64,000 bases of DNA from Tragulus kanchil. Its lineage: Eukaryota > Chordata > Mammalia > Artiodactyla > Tragulidae. The stretch spans positions 39,580,501 through 39,644,500 of the forward strand of contig JAIOJX010000002.1 in assembly GCA_022376925.1 (NCBI GenBank), written 5' to 3'. The first letter of the stretch is position 1. Each line of letters begins with the position of its first letter. Positions 13,331 through 25,802 of the stretch are shown here, one piece after another. Under the pieces are notes generated by a model. It was given only the letters and a program-made list of their open reading frames with translations. It did not search any database and had not been told where the DNA came from. The position numbers were made by a program, and so were the translations under genes.

Positions 13331-15484
13331 AAACCTTGAACATTGTGTGAAATGCAGAAGTGTTTCTTGAAATGAAGACTCTAAGAATGAAGAGTTTCGA
13401 CCACAGTGAAACTCTTCTAGGTAGATAACCACGTCAAGGCCACAAGAGACTAATGTATTTTGTTTAAACTGGATCTGATTTAAGATAGTGTTTGTATTAT
13501 ATAGTCTTCCAATGAAAGAAACAATTTAAATATCGACTCTAGAAAACTAAAACAGGTTATTCAGGTCCTCAGCTGGCTAAGAAATCCTGGTACATCTAGA
13601 ATATGCCAGGAGTTTAGACAGTGGATGTAAGACATGCCTCCTCATTCGGGGGACTGTCAGCCAGAGCAGAGCACGGGGGTGCAGGTGAAGCCACCATGCC
13701 TGGTTGGGTCATTGTTCACCTGATGAGGAGGCTCCACTCAACTCTGCCGTTTGTCCCTGCTGTATGTGGGCCCAGAGCACCCCACTGGCACAGTTGGTGC
13801 CATTTTCCCCTAAAAGAGAAGGTTATAACCTGAAGAATAGAATGATCACCTTTGCTTAGCCGGTGACCTCAGGGAAGACCTCATGGAAGAGCCATTTAAA
13901 GACCTTTGAATCCATGCACTGAACCAGAATTTATTATATTCTAACAACCATGTCACGCCCTATGGGTCCAGACAAAATATTGTGAGATGTCGTACCTTCA
14001 CAGGTGACATGGTCAAACTGACATTCACGGGCTGGTGGGGCCAGTGCTTTTCAGGAGGCAGGCCCAGGACATTGATTTGAAAACTGGACAGGAGTCCTGT
14101 GACAGCCCTGTGGCTGGGATTACAGGTGGGTGATTAGACAAGTCAAGAGGTTCAGAAGGAAGAGGTTATTAAAAGAAAGAGCTGATAAATGCAAGACAAC
14201 TGGGTGGTGATCCTGAGTATCCATTGATCCATGGATCTGTGATTCAAGTTCTGAGACTGAGAGAGGGACGTTTGGATGCAGTTTCCAAGGAGAATGTACA
14301 GAGTTGAGAAAAGGATCAAAGTTAGCAACTCCAGGGAATATCAGTCTTTTGGTGGATGGGTGGAAAAGGGGAGCCACAAAGGAGGAATGAAGAGAAGCTG
14401 GAGAAAGCCAGGATTCAGAGAAAACAAGGACATAAACGGCTTGCTCGAAAACAGACCAGTGCTCCTCGAGGGACACCTAGGAGGAGGTCATTGCTGATAT
14501 CAGCCATGGATACTCAGACTGACTCAGGCTGGGAGCCATGTGGTCACAGGCTTTACAGGAAAGTAAGGTGAGAATAGAAAGACTCTGGGAATTTTAAAAA
14601 GTCTTAAGGACAGAGTTGACAATATAGAGAGATATACGTTTATATACTGAAGAGAAGAAACTGAGGGCATAAGAAGTCTGGGGAGTTTGAAGGGGTAGAT
14701 GAAAGACAAACCCGACCAGGCAGGAAGCACATGCAATAGAGGACCAGTAAAGCATCAGGAGGAAGCGTACTCCTCCAAAACCAGTGAGGGAGAGAAGAGA
14801 GGATGTAGATGAATGTGTGTTCGTGCATGGAAGGGAGTGAGACATTGGACCATTCAGGGTGGATAGCCCCACGGTTTTCTGTAAAGTTAGGCAACCAAGT
14901 CCTGTATCAGCTCTGTGTGGAATAGCTTTAAACTGTAAGTGCCTTTAACGCATTTTTATGATTACATTTACATCATATTAAAAGCAAAAGGTTCTACTTT
15001 ACTCCTAAATAGTATGTGTAAATGGTGTTGGCACAGAAACTCAGAAGACTGGAGAGAAGCAGAGTAGCTAGGGCTCTGAGCTGTTCTAGAAGATGCGGAC
15101 ATTGTCGGGGGAGAGGAGTGTGTCCTCTGGAGCTGGTGAGGAGGAGAGGAGCGGGCAGGGGAGGGGGGCTCCCCTACTCTGAGGATGTGGGGGGACCTGG
15201 GAGGCAGAGGAGGGCTTGGACCACAGCGGGCAGTAGATCTGCTCTCTGTCTCTCTTCTTCTCATACTTCCTTTTGATTTACACTGAAGGTAGAACTTCAG
15301 CTGTCCACCTCTCTCTTTCCCACCTCCACCCCAGCCAAGGTTCACCTCTTCATACCCAGGTGCCCACCATGGCCTGGGCGCTGACCTGCCTGCCTTCCAA
15401 CCTCTGCACACAGCTGTGCAAGGGCATCTTATCACACTTAACACAGAAAGCAGACTTCTCGCTATGCTCTGTATGGCTCCACCT
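13331..15484. other. Noncoding sequence with purine-rich stretches
   Basis: A GA-rich tract lies at 15100-15220. Minus ORFs of 118 (14476-14120) and 158 codons (15444-14968) show low-complexity composition and no motif, so no gene is called. Confidence 0.45.
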
Positions 15485-15767
15485 GTTTTTTAGAATAGCT
15501 TTATTGAGATAGAGTTTACATAACAAATAACTTACCCATTTAAGGCTACAGTGCAGTATGTTCAGAGTTATGCATCTGTTTTAGAACAGTTTCCTTCCCC
15601 TAGAAGAGACCCCGCCCCCTAAGCCACCACCCTCAAAGGTCCCTCTGCCCCAAGCTCCAGCCGCTCATCTGCTTTGCATTTTCATAGAGAAGCCTACTCT
15701 GGAAATTTCATCTAGGTGGACTAGCATCATGTGTAGTCTTCTATGGCTTTTCTTCCACTCAGTATAT

Positions 15768-16090
15768 TTTTTATTTTATTTTATTATTATAATTTTTTGA
15801 GGGGGTGGGGTGGGGAGGGAGAGGGTCAGGAGGGCCATTTCTATTGGTCTTTCCTTTATCTATTTTCATCCATCTTTGTTCTTTGGCCCGTGTGGGCCTC
15901 CCATTGCAGTGGCCTCTGTTGTCGCAGAGCACCAGCTCTGGGCACATGTGCTCCAGAGCTCCAGCTCGGTAATTGGACTCATTGGTGCAGCTGCTCCGAG
16001 GCATGTGGGATCTTCCCAGGCCAGGGATTGAACCGGCACTGCTTGCACTGCAAGGCGGTGTCCTTACCCACTGGACCACCAGGGAAGCCC
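15768..16090 (-). mobile_element. CHR-type tRNA-Glu SINE, minus strand
   Basis: The T-rich tail is on the left and the promoter head, ending CCACCAGGGAAGCCC, on the right, with A/B-box-like tRNA sequence in reverse complement. It is flanked by direct repeats CCACTCAGTATAT at 15755 and 16090. Confidence 0.88.
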
Positions 16091-16102
16091 CACTCAGTAT
16101 AT

Positions 16103-16423
16103 ATATATATTTTTAAAGATTTATTTATTTATTTATGGGGTGGGTGGGGAGGGAGGGGAGCAGGCGGGCTACTTCTATTGGTCTTTCATTTGTTTATTTT
16201 CATCCATCTGTGTTCTTTGGCCCGTGTGGGCCTCCCATCGCAGTGGCCTCTGTTGTCCCAGAGCACTGGCTCTGGGCACATGCACTCCAGCGCTCCAACT
16301 CGGTAATTGGACACATGGGTCCAGCTGCTCTGCGGCACGTGGGGTCTTCCCAGGCCAGAGATCGAACTGGCGCCCCTTGCACTGCAAGGCGGTGTCCTTA
16401 CCCGCTGGACCACCAGGGAAGCC
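16103..16423 (-). mobile_element. CHR-type SINE, minus strand, second insertion at the same target
   Basis: Closely similar to the preceding element. CTCAGTATAT occurs before the first SINE, between the two and after the second (15758, 16093, 16424), so both inserted at the same short target inside the L1. Confidence 0.88.
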
Positions 16424-17214
16424 CTCAGTATATTTTTAAGGCTCATCCACATTGTATCATGTATCAGTGCTTCATTCCTTTGCATTGCTGAAAAATATTC
16501 TATTGATTATTTAAACATAAAATAAGTGTATTTTATTTATCCACCCATTAATTTATGAAGATTTGAGTTGTCTCCACTTTTCCATTTTTTATGGACAATG
16601 CTGCAGTGAACATTCATGTACGGTTTTTGTCGGTGTGGACACATGTTCTTATTTCTCTTGAGTATGTATGTAAGGGTTGAATTGTTGATGTTTAGCCATC
16701 TGAGGAACTGCCTGAAGATCCTGTTTCTTCACCTCCTGACCAGCACTTGGTATTGTGTATCTTTTTATTATAGCCATCCTAGTGGCTGTGAGTGGTATCT
16801 CATTGTATCTTTATTGTTTCCCTAGTGAGTAATGATGTTGAGTGTCTTTCTGTGTGCTTACTGGCCATCGATGTGTCTTCTTTGGAGAAATGTCTTGAGT
16901 GTCTTTAGTGAGGAGCTCCTCTTTCTGTTACTGAGTTGTCATCTCTTTGTCTAGTCTGAAAAGAGAGCTCCAACTGTTTTCACTGTAGGAGAGCTCTTGT
17001 ATTCTGTTTTAAATCAGCAAAGATTACCTCTGCTTCAATTTAAAATACTCCCCGTCTTCTAGAGCGTTTTCCATAGCACTTGTCACAGCTTCAGACTGCG
17101 TTGTACATTCATGGTTTCCTTGGCTCTTAGTTTGGCTCCAGGCCTGCTCATCTGTCTACTCTCTTGTGATGGTGAGAGGCTATTGTGAAGAAGCACAAGG
17201 CCCTTTCAGCAAGA

Positions 17215-17430
17215 GTTCAGTTCCCAGGGCTGCTCCTCAAGAGCTGGGTGACTCTGGGCAAATAGGTAATGTCTCTGTGTTTTAATCTCCTCATTTGAAA
17301 CATGGGAAAAATGAGCGATCCCTGATTCATATAGTCATTATTCAAAATGAGTTAATGTCTAACATAAATAAAGAATTTACAATAGTATTTAGCACAAAGA
17401 AATAATAGAATAAATAAGTCACAAATATTT
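17215..17430 (+). mobile_element. MIR relic
   Basis: Core is GAGCTGGGTGACTCTGGGCA, then TTTTAATCTCCTCATTTGAA, then GTATTTAGCACAAAGAAATA, matching MIR layout. Confidence 0.7.
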
Positions 17431-18305
17431 CTGAATGAAGACCTAATGAAGACCTAATGAGCAAATGTTAGAGTTAGGATTTAAACCCAGGTTGCTGTCA
17501 CCACTCTGCAGCTGCTGCCTTGGGTCAGGGCTCTGAGTCTCCCCTCATCTACAGGTATTTCCAGGTCATGTGTCACTGTCTTTCCCCACAAACTGGTTTT
17601 ATGGTTTTTAGCATATTTCAATGTATCTGTAATCTTAGCACTCATTACTGAGTTTCTAAACATTCTCTCCAGGCTGTTTCCAGTAAATGCAGCACAGAAA
17701 TTCCCACGCCTTGAGCTCTGACTCAACTGTGGGTCAAAGAAAGACATACGGGCTCCCCCTGCCATTTTAGTCAGAGCGCCACAGCAGGAGAAACCTTGGC
17801 ATCGCTCACGGGCTTGAACACCAGCGCATCTTAAATGAGGAATAATTATGTCATCCTCCTTGGGATGCTGTGAGACTTGGATGACACACCATGTCCATTG
17901 TGTGAGTCAGTGTCCAGGCAGGACTGAGGGCAGCCCCCTCTGATCATGTGTCTACCTCTTGCTCCTGCTGATCACTTCGAGCATGGCTGCCATTTCCACA
18001 CACCGCCTCCTCTGCCTAGTTTAGGGTCAGCATGTGGCTTGGCATGTTCATGATAAATAAGACTATGTTTCTTCTATTACTTCTTAACTTTATTTCATGG
18101 TATTTTCAGAACTGCCCAGTTTAGTTTCTTGAGGCAGTTGTAACGCACAAGTCACTCTTCTGTTTTCACCATCTGATTGAACTGGCCGTGAGTTTTAATC
18201 CCCCTCCCTCACTTGGAGTTAAAGTCAGTAGTTACATGTATTAATAGGAAGGTTACCAAAAGATTGCATAAACTTTTTGAATGCATTTTTAACTTTCAAA
18301 TTATT

Positions 18306-18573
18306 ATTTTTTTTAACTTCATGCCACGAGATTTTTTTTAGTTATTTATTATTTTCATCTGTCTTTATTCTTTGGCATGTGTGGACATCACAGTGGCCTT
18401 TCTCACTGCAGAGCTCGGACTCTGGGCACATGTGCTCCAGAGTGCTGGCTTGCAATTGGATACACGGGCCCAGCCGCTCCGCAGCACGTGAAATCTTCCG
18501 GGGCCAGGGATCGAATCGATGCCCCTTGCACTGCAAGGCAGACTGTTTACCCACTGGACCACCAGGGAAGCCC
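18306..18573 (-). mobile_element. CHR-type SINE with 15-bp target duplication
   Basis: A reverse-complement CHR SINE ends in ACCAGGGAAGCCC. AACTTTCAAATTATT flanks it at 18291-18305 and about 18574-18588, which marks the insertion borders. Confidence 0.85.
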
Positions 18574-19967
18574 AAACTTTCAAATTATTTTTAACTTATA
18601 AAGTTAATTTCAATTCACAAGTCAACTGTTAATGAGATTGTTACTTTTCAGAGGTAGCATTAATAATACAAAAATAGACCTTCAGCATCCCATGTGTTAG
18701 TCTTAGGCTGATCTACCCTGTGTGTTTTCACTTGCATAACTTTTTGCTGCATACTACAGATACTTTTATGCTTTATCTTTAGATGTGATTTTTATGGCTA
18801 TTTTCATGTTTCATCTTTAGATATTATTTTCCTGAAATTCATATCCCAGAGGCAGTGCTCTGATAATGGCTCTCTGTTTTCTTACTGATTAACTGTTGAG
18901 TGGTCTTCAAATAGTCAGCACTATCGCTGGGTCTCTGGGCGATGGAGGGGGCAGAGACGAGGCCGTCCCAGTGCTGTGGGAGCCCTTGGGGGACAGAGGG
19001 AGAACAATCCATTATGGAGTCAGGGGCTGGAATCGCAGTAGATGTGGCTTCCTGTGGGAACCACACGTGGGAGCAGGAGTTAGAAGGTGAGAGGAAGCCC
19101 GTCCAGGTTCCTGGAGGCCAGGTCTTCATTTCATGAGTGTTCTTGTTATTCCATTTGGAAACACTTTGTATACGTTTTGAATAAGAAGGATTCTGTAGTT
19201 CTCCCAAGGAAGTTTCTTCTTGTATACACTTTTTTGGAAAAATCTAATGTCCTCCCAAAATACATTGTCTGTTACCTCTGCCAGAAAACTAAGGTCAGAT
19301 TCCCTCAGTAGCCTGCCCTGGATAGTGAAACATAGAGGTCTAGAGAGAAGCCAGTAAAAACCAATGAGAATCATGGTCTGGCATTGGATAAGCACGGAAC
19401 AAAACCCCTGACGTGAGCTGTCCCCGCCTCTCTAGAGAGCCAGATGCTCAGATGGCCGGAGGCTCTTGAGTCTGATTCATTGTAGCTCTCAAAACTTCAA
19501 ACAGAGAGGTGGGTTAGGATCTGGGCCCGCACAGCAGTCTGGGGACAATTGCCCGGCGCACAGCCAGGCTGGATGTGTAGGACTACGAATTCTCCTCTCC
19601 TCAGGCTCTGCATGTTTGTACTTCTGCGGGCGAGAGCTCACCAAGCCCAGAACCCTCAGGCTGTCCTCCTGACCCACTGAGAAACAAATTCAGCAGCACC
19701 CTCATCACCTCAAAGACTTTCATTTCATCAGCTCTTTGCTTTGTACGACACAGACATCTGTTCTATGAGAGGGGCACACAGCTCACACCCCTCTCTGTTT
19801 TCCATGAGTCCACCTGTTTGTGTGAACTCTTCCCCTTCTCAGAAAACAGGTGCTTAATGAAGATCTGAGTGAATAACTTAAGGTGTTCTTTAATAATACT
19901 GTTCTTTATGGATTCCTTATTTGTGATGTTATCATATAGTTAGATGAGGTTGGTACTTTTATTAATT

Positions 19968-20114
19968 TATTTCTTTTTAAAAATTATTTATTTATTTGGC
20001 TCCACTGGGTCTTAGTTGCGGCATGTGGGATCCAGTTCCCTGACCAGTAATCGAACCCAGGCACCTTGCACTGGGGACACAGAGTCTCAACCACTGGACC
20101 ACCAGGGAAGTCCT
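19968..20114 (-). mobile_element. Short tRNA-derived SINE (CHR type), minus strand
   Basis: Reverse-complement tRNA head ending CCACCAGGGAAGTCCT with a T-rich left tail; the CHR-specific body is truncated. Copied at 21081-21227. Confidence 0.75.
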
Positions 20115-20227
20115 GAGGTTAGTACTTTTAGAATAGCTTTGTGCTAAAAAAATTTCAGGGTTGATAGAAAGACCAAGGGAGAGGTAACAAGAATTCCGAA
20201 GGGCCACGGATTCCTTTAAAATTGGTC

Positions 20228-20403
20228 TCATTTGTGAATGAATTTATGGGTACCAAGGGGAAGTGGGGAGAGATATGTTGGGACTTTGGGATGGACATGT
20301 ACACACTGCTGTATTTAAGATATATAACCAACATGGACCTAATGTACAGCACAGGGAACTCTGCTCAATACTCTGTGATAACCTAAATGGGAGAAGAATT
20401 TGA
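20228..20403 (+). mobile_element. L1 3' UTR fragment, plus strand
   Basis: Recognisable ruminant L1 tail text such as ACCAACATGGACCTAATGTA and CAGCACAGGGAACTCTGCTC. Copied at 21341. Confidence 0.75.
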
Positions 20404-21080
20404 AAAGGAAATTTAGAAATTGCTCTCACTTGGTTATTGAGATTTCTTTTTAATTTTATTTTACTTTACTTTTACAGAGCTTTTTTGAAAAGGAATATTT
20501 AGATAATTGTTCTACTTCAAAACTTCCGGAGACTGTCCGCCTCTCTAGAGAGCCAGATGCTCAGATGGCCGGAGGCTCTTGAGTCTGATTCATTGTAGCT
20601 CTCAAAACTTCAAACAGAGAGGTGGGTTAGGATCTGGGCCCGCACAGCAGTCTGGGGACAATTGCCCGGCGCACAGCCAGGCTGGATGTGTAGGACTACG
20701 AATTCTCCTCTCCTCAGGCTCTGCATGTTTGTACTTCTGCGGGCGAGAGCTCACCAAGCCCAGAACCCTCAGGCTGTCCTCCTGACCCACTGAGAAACAA
20801 ATTCAGCAGCACCCTCATCACCTCAAAGACTTTCATTTCATCAGCTCTTTGCTTTGTACGACACAGACATCTGTTCTATGAGAGGGGCACACAGCTCACA
20901 CCCCTCTCTGTTTTCCATGAGTCCACCTGTTTGTGTGAACTCTTCCCCTTCTCAGAAAACAGGTGCTTAATGAAGATCTGAGTGAATAACTTAAGGTGTT
21001 CTTTAATAATACTGTTCTTTATGGATTCCTTATTTGTGATGTTATCATATAGTTAGATGAGGTTGGTACTTTTATTAATT

Positions 21081-21227
21081 TATTTCTTTTTAAAAATTAT
21101 TTATTTATTTGGCTCCACTGGGTCTTAGTTGCGGCATGTGGGATCCAGTTCCCTGACCAGTAATCGAACCCAGGCACCTTGCACTGGGGACACAGAGTCT
21201 CAACCACTGGACCACCAGGGAAGTCCT
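21081..21227 (-). mobile_element. Copy of the short CHR-type SINE
   Basis: Duplicate of the element at 19968-20114, carried by duplication 4. Confidence 0.75.
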
Positions 21228-21340
21228 GAGGTTAGTACTTTTAGAATAGCTTTGTGCTAAAAAAATTTCAGGGTTGATAGAAAGACCAAGGGAGAGGTAA
21301 CAAGAATTCCGAAGGGCCACGGATTCCTTTAAAATTGGTC

Positions 21341-21516
21341 TCATTTGTGAATGAATTTATGGGTACCAAGGGGAAGTGGGGAGAGATATGTTGGGACTTT
21401 GGGATGGACATGTACACACTGCTGTATTTAAGATATATAACCAACATGGACCTAATGTACAGCACAGGGAACTCTGCTCAATACTCTGTGATAACCTAAA
21501 TGGGAGAAGAATTTGA
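21341..21516 (+). mobile_element. Copy of the L1 3' UTR fragment
   Basis: Duplicate of 20228-20403 in duplication 4. Confidence 0.75.
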
Positions 21517-22574
21517 AAAGGAAATTTAGAAATTGCTCTCACTTGGTTATTGAGATTTCTTTTTTTTTTTAATTTTTATTTTACTTTTTACTTTTACAGA
21601 GCTTTGTTGTTTACAGATATGTATAATCCCAGATTAGTCATATGCATATCCCCCATCCCACCCCTCCAGTTATTGCGATTTCTTACGTTGAGCCATATTC
21701 TCCCAGCTTTACTGGAATATTGTTTAATAAGTTCGTGGTCCAGGACACTAAATGTTTTTTCCTGGCCTGGGCACATCCCCGTGAAAGCGCCTCACCTCTG
21801 CTCTGTCTGTCACTTCCTGTTTGGAGAATCCTCTGTCTCTTCAGCGATGTTTTTCCTACAATTTATTTTACCTCCAGTTGCTTGCACACTCCTAGTTCTA
21901 AGCTATGTATTCTGATGAACAACGCTTTAGAAGACCATGTTAGAGCTATATCACTGAGGTATTTACCTGTACAGCAATGTAAATATATTTTTTAGGATTA
22001 GGCTAAAAGGTGTTTTCATCCTTCGAGACATTTTCAGGATAATGTGTTCTTCAATAGAGCGCGATCTGAACCCTTCATGTAGTGTCTGAGGAACTGGCTG
22101 TACCATTTAGAAATAAGTCAGAATTTACTACTATTGGTAAAACACTGATTGTCTTGAGGAGATGTGCATTCTTGCTTGGTTTTTATGCCATCATTTTAAA
22201 TTAATTCATCCTCATTTTATTTGCTTGGGGCCAGTTTGAATGCTGGTGCAGTCTTAGATCTGTAATGTCTGAGCTTGAATTTGATAATGGCACCTGTAAT
22301 GAAGAAGTGCATAATTGCTGTTTCTTTCTCAACATGAATGGCTTCATCTGAAGGGAAGATCAAGTTCAATGAGCTATAGAGTGGTTCTCAGAATGTACTC
22401 CACTGATAGGCCAGAACATTCACTTTTTACCTATTCTTTTCTATCATAAATTATTGAAATCAGAGCAGATCATACCTCTAGAATAGAGTAGAGAATGCCT
22501 CCATTCTGTGTGGATCTAGGGAGTGTAGCCTGTGGGATTGCTGTGCCTCAAATCCTGTGTTAGCGAACATCGAA

Positions 22575-22641
22575 GATGATGGTTCTCGAGTGTGGTCCCC
22601 AGGCCATCAGCGCCTGCGTCACCTGGGAACGTGATGGGAAG
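22575..22641 (+). mobile_element. MER5-like hAT fragment
   Basis: ATGGTTCTCGAGTGTGGTCC then GCGTCACCTGGGAACGTGATGG resembles the MER5A end. Copied at 23668-23733. Confidence 0.6.
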
Positions 22642-23667
22642 TCATCCTGTGTTCCAGCCCCCGGGACAAATGAGATTAGTCAATTATTTTAGAGCTTTGT
22701 TGTTTACAGATATGTATAATCCCAGATTAGTCATATGCATATCCCCATCCCACCCTCCAGTTATTGCGATTTCTTACGTTGAGCCATATTCTCCCAGCTT
22801 TACTGGAATATTGTTTAATAAGTTCGTGGTCCAGGACACTAAATGTTTTTTCCTGGCCTGGGCACATCCCCGTGAAAGCGCCTCACCTCTGCTCTGTCTG
22901 TCACTTCCTGTTTGGAGAATCCTCTGTCTCTTCAGCGATGTTTTTCCTACAATTTATTTTACCTCCAGTTGCTTGCACACTCCTAGTTCTAAGCTATGTA
23001 TTCTGATGAACAACGCTTTAGAAGACCATGTTAGAGCTATATCACTGAGGTATTTACCTGTACAGCAATGTAAATATATTTTTTAGGATTAGGCTAAAAG
23101 GTGTTTTCATCCTTCGAGACATTTTCAGGATAATGTGTTCTTCAATAGAGCCGCGATCTGAACCCTTCATGTAGTGTCTGAGGAACTGGCTGTACCATTT
23201 AGAAATAAGTCAGAATTTACTACTATTGGTAAAACACTGATTGTCTTGAGGAGATGTGCATTCTTGCTTGGTTTTTATGCCATCATTTTAAATTAATTCA
23301 TCCTCATTTTATTTGCTTGGGGCCAGTTTGAATGCTGGTGCAGTCTTAGATCTGTAATGTCTGAGCTTGAATTTGATAATGGCACCTGTAATGAAGAAGT
23401 GCATAATTGCTGTTTCTTTCTCAACATGAATGGCTTCATCTGAAGGGAAGATCAAGTTCAATGAGCTATAGAGTGGTTCTCAGAATGTACTCCACTGATA
23501 GGCCAGAACATTCACTTTTTACCTATTCTTTTCTATCATAAATTATTGAAATCAGAGCAGATCATACCTCTAGAATAGAGTAGAGAATGCCTCCATTCTG
23601 TGTGGATCTAGGGAGTGTAGCCTGTGGGATTGCTGTGCCTCAAATCCTGTGTTAGCGAACATCGAAG

Positions 23668-23733
23668 ATGATGGTTCTCGAGTGTGGTCCCCAGGCCATC
23701 AGCGCCTGCGTCACCTGGGAACGTGATGGGAAG
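23668..23733 (+). mobile_element. Copy of MER5-like fragment
   Basis: Duplicate of 22575-22641 within duplication 5. Confidence 0.6.
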
Positions 23734-23750
23734 GTCACTGCCCCCAATAC

Positions 23751-23803
23751 TGGGTTGGCTAAAAAGTTAGTTTGGGTGTTCCCATGACATTTTACATTAA
23801 ACA
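23751..23803 (+). mobile_element. Mariner terminal fragment
   Basis: TGGGTTGGCTAAAAAGTTAG then TTTGGGTGTTCCCATGACAT resembles the terminal repeat of the ruminant mariner family. Only one end is visible. Confidence 0.55.
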
Positions 23804-24687
23804 CCCCAATTCACCTTGTTTATATTAAGGGAACAGTGGGAATAACCCTGAGAATATAGAAAGAAATATTTCCAAGTAACAGCACAAATAGAGTCCATGT
23901 GTTGCACTTACTTTATGAAGTAGTTGGTAGGTCACTCAGCTGACAAAATACACAATCACTATGAAATATTGCCTTTAAACCTTAATTATTTTCAAGACAG
24001 GGTTACCTGTTAAAGGTTCCCTAGCTTTTGATAGTATGTGATTTCTATGTTTAAATTTCTTTCAGTGGAAGTTGTGAATTTTATTCTAGTATTTACCTTA
24101 AATCAACATATCAATACTTCTGTTTTCATCCTTCTTTATTTCTCTCTCTCTCTTTTTAAAAATATAATCTTTCCCTAGCTGGTTTGTATTTTTAGATGAT
24201 AGATCTCAGATCTCAGTTATTATCTACACCATTTCACACCACAGATTTCATTCCGCTTTACAGTTTTTCTGTCCTCTGTCAGAACAGAAAGCACTTATGA
24301 AGCATTCCTCTACTTATAACTCTATCCGTGCTTCAGTCTTTATTTCACAATTAGGTGAATGAAGTTCTCACCATCTCATTTTTTTGGCCCAAACTTTTGC
24401 AGTGGTCTCTTGGTTGGATGAAGCCTTTTGCCTCTCGCAGAGAACTTGCCAACTGCACACCTTTTGTTGAATGAGATCAGTGCATGCTTTACAGTGTGTG
24501 GGTCCCTCTCAGTTCCCTCTGGGATAAAAGGGGGAGAACACATAAATCTCTTGCCACAACGTTCAGAAATATGTAAAGGCACACTGCATCTACATTGGGA
24601 GATGAAGAACAGAGCCATGATTGTGGAGTAGAGCTAGTAACTGGATAATAAATCCTAAGGGTGCCTGTATATGCACACATGTATACT

Positions 24688-24708
24688 CACACACACACAC
24701 ACACATCT
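24688..24708 (+). repeat. Short (CA)n
   Basis: About nine or ten CA units, continued by ACATCTAGACACATT. Confidence 0.85.
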
Positions 24709-24839
24709 AGACACATTATATTTATAGATCCCAAAGTAACCTAGACATTTTAAGTGAAAGTGTAGTTTTCGAGTCTAATTTTTTTTTTGAAAACTCGATT
24801 TTCTATTTCACTTTTCATCTACAAGTAAATCTAAAATAT

Positions 24840-24884
24840 GTTTTATCTCTCTATCTGGTTTTATTTATCTCTCTATCTTGTTAT
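24840..24884 (+). repeat. Two-unit 21-22 bp tandem repeat
   Basis: TTTTATCTCTCTATCTGG and then TTTATTTATCTCTCTATCTTG repeat the same motif twice. Confidence 0.7.
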
Positions 24885-25759
24885 CGATTCTAATTTTCTG
24901 GAGTGCATCTCTTTTAGAAAGTCTCTTTCCCAGGGAAGCAGGTTGCACACTTTTGAGCCCAGTCCCAGCCCCGCGGGGTCACTGTCACGATGCTGAGGAA
25001 CCAGGAGGACAAAGCTTTCTGCAGAGGCCATGAAGTTTAGCCCTTTCTAGGACTTGACATTTTCCACCTTCTGGTGGTGAAGCCAGTGGCCTGGCAGAAA
25101 AGACGACTTGACCAAGTAGGATCTTATTTGTAAGAATATGTGTAGCATGGAAACACAGGAAAATGAAGAGTTTTTTTTTTAAAGCCTTTGGAAATCTTTG
25201 CACAACAAACACCCCCGTATGTAAATAGGACTGTCACTAGCTGTTTGTCCAACAGCGAGGCCTCCAGATGAACCAGGGCTGTGCGCTGACAGGGACAGCT
25301 GACTCATTAGCAGAGAGCAGTGAAAGGTAATTAACCCTGGGAAAAGTACAGCTGCCGTGCAGGCTGCTCCTTTCTGTAGGATCTGATTAGAAATTAGTGT
25401 TAAACCACTGAGTCTTTTTTTTTTTTTAAAAAAAAGACTGTCATTGATAATTCACTTTCCCTCTCAGGTGTGTGGCCAGAAAAGGTTCTCTAATGTACTT
25501 GTGGACAAAGGGACTCAAATCCAAAAGACATTTTCTGATCACAGCAGACACCTGTTTTTCTTGCTGAGGGGAGTTCTTTCAAATGAATCTAGTTGGACGG
25601 TTGACGATGAGTTAGGGCCCTGTTCCCTTCTCATGTAGTCCGTATGTAAATTACTTGAAAAGATGGTTTTATACAGTTAATAAGCTGTAGATAATTACCA
25701 TTTAATTAAGTTTCTCTTTTTCTTTCCATTTTCACTCTGATGACACTTCTTGTCCATAG

Positions 25760-25802
25760 CGGTGGAAAGTCTCCAGTTCAGAACCAGTGGACATTAGGGA
25801 AG
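25760..25802 (+). other. Weak exon candidate, 43 nt
   Basis: A 43-nt block is preceded by a pyrimidine-rich stretch ending TTGTCCATAG and followed by the strong donor AAG|GTGAGTGA. It contains no ATG and would be untranslated if used. It lies about 15 kb upstream of the next candidate exon on the same strand. Only the splice signals support it. Confidence 0.28.

Larger units (their letters stand above)
15485..16940 (-). mobile_element. Old L1 3' fragment, minus strand, interrupted by two CHR SINEs
   Basis: The flanks 15485-15767 and 16424-16940 read as reverse-complement L1 3' sequence, with recognisable stretches such as TAGCCATCCTAGTGGCTGTG. Two SINEs separate the halves. It is strongly decayed, with no ORF left. 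Confidence 0.75.
19426..21603 (+). repeat. Direct duplication 4 with about 54 bp filler
   Basis: Copy A is 19426-about 20484 and copy B 20539-about 21603. The filler 20485-20538 is absent from copy B's flank. Several T-run differences mark the right end of copy A. Each copy carries a CHR-type SINE and an L1 3' fragment. Confidence 0.93.
21598..23733 (+). repeat. Direct duplication 5 with about 49 bp filler
   Basis: Copy A is 21598-about 22641 and copy B 22691-about 23733, with filler 22642-22690. Copy B has shorter C runs near its left end. Copy A begins where duplication 4 ends. Each copy ends in a MER5-like fragment. Confidence 0.93.
23804..25759. other. Noncoding sequence, possible conserved patch
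   Basis: No interspersed repeat is recognised. The patch 25240-25420 contains CTGACTCATTAGCA, an AP-1/Maf-like site, and reads as unique sequence. Confidence 0.4.

Noticed and set aside
14968..15444. 158-codon minus-strand ORF with Pro/Ser-rich composition
   Set aside because: Lies in a GA-rich low-complexity tract, which opens frames by composition alone. No recognisable motif.
15743..16306. 187-codon plus-strand ORF
   Set aside because: It runs through CHR SINE sequence in reverse; SINE bodies often leave open frames. Not a gene.
24760..24810. Possible hairpin around TTTTCGAGT and AAAACTCGA
   Set aside because: The arms are not true reverse complements of each other over a useful length when checked base by base.
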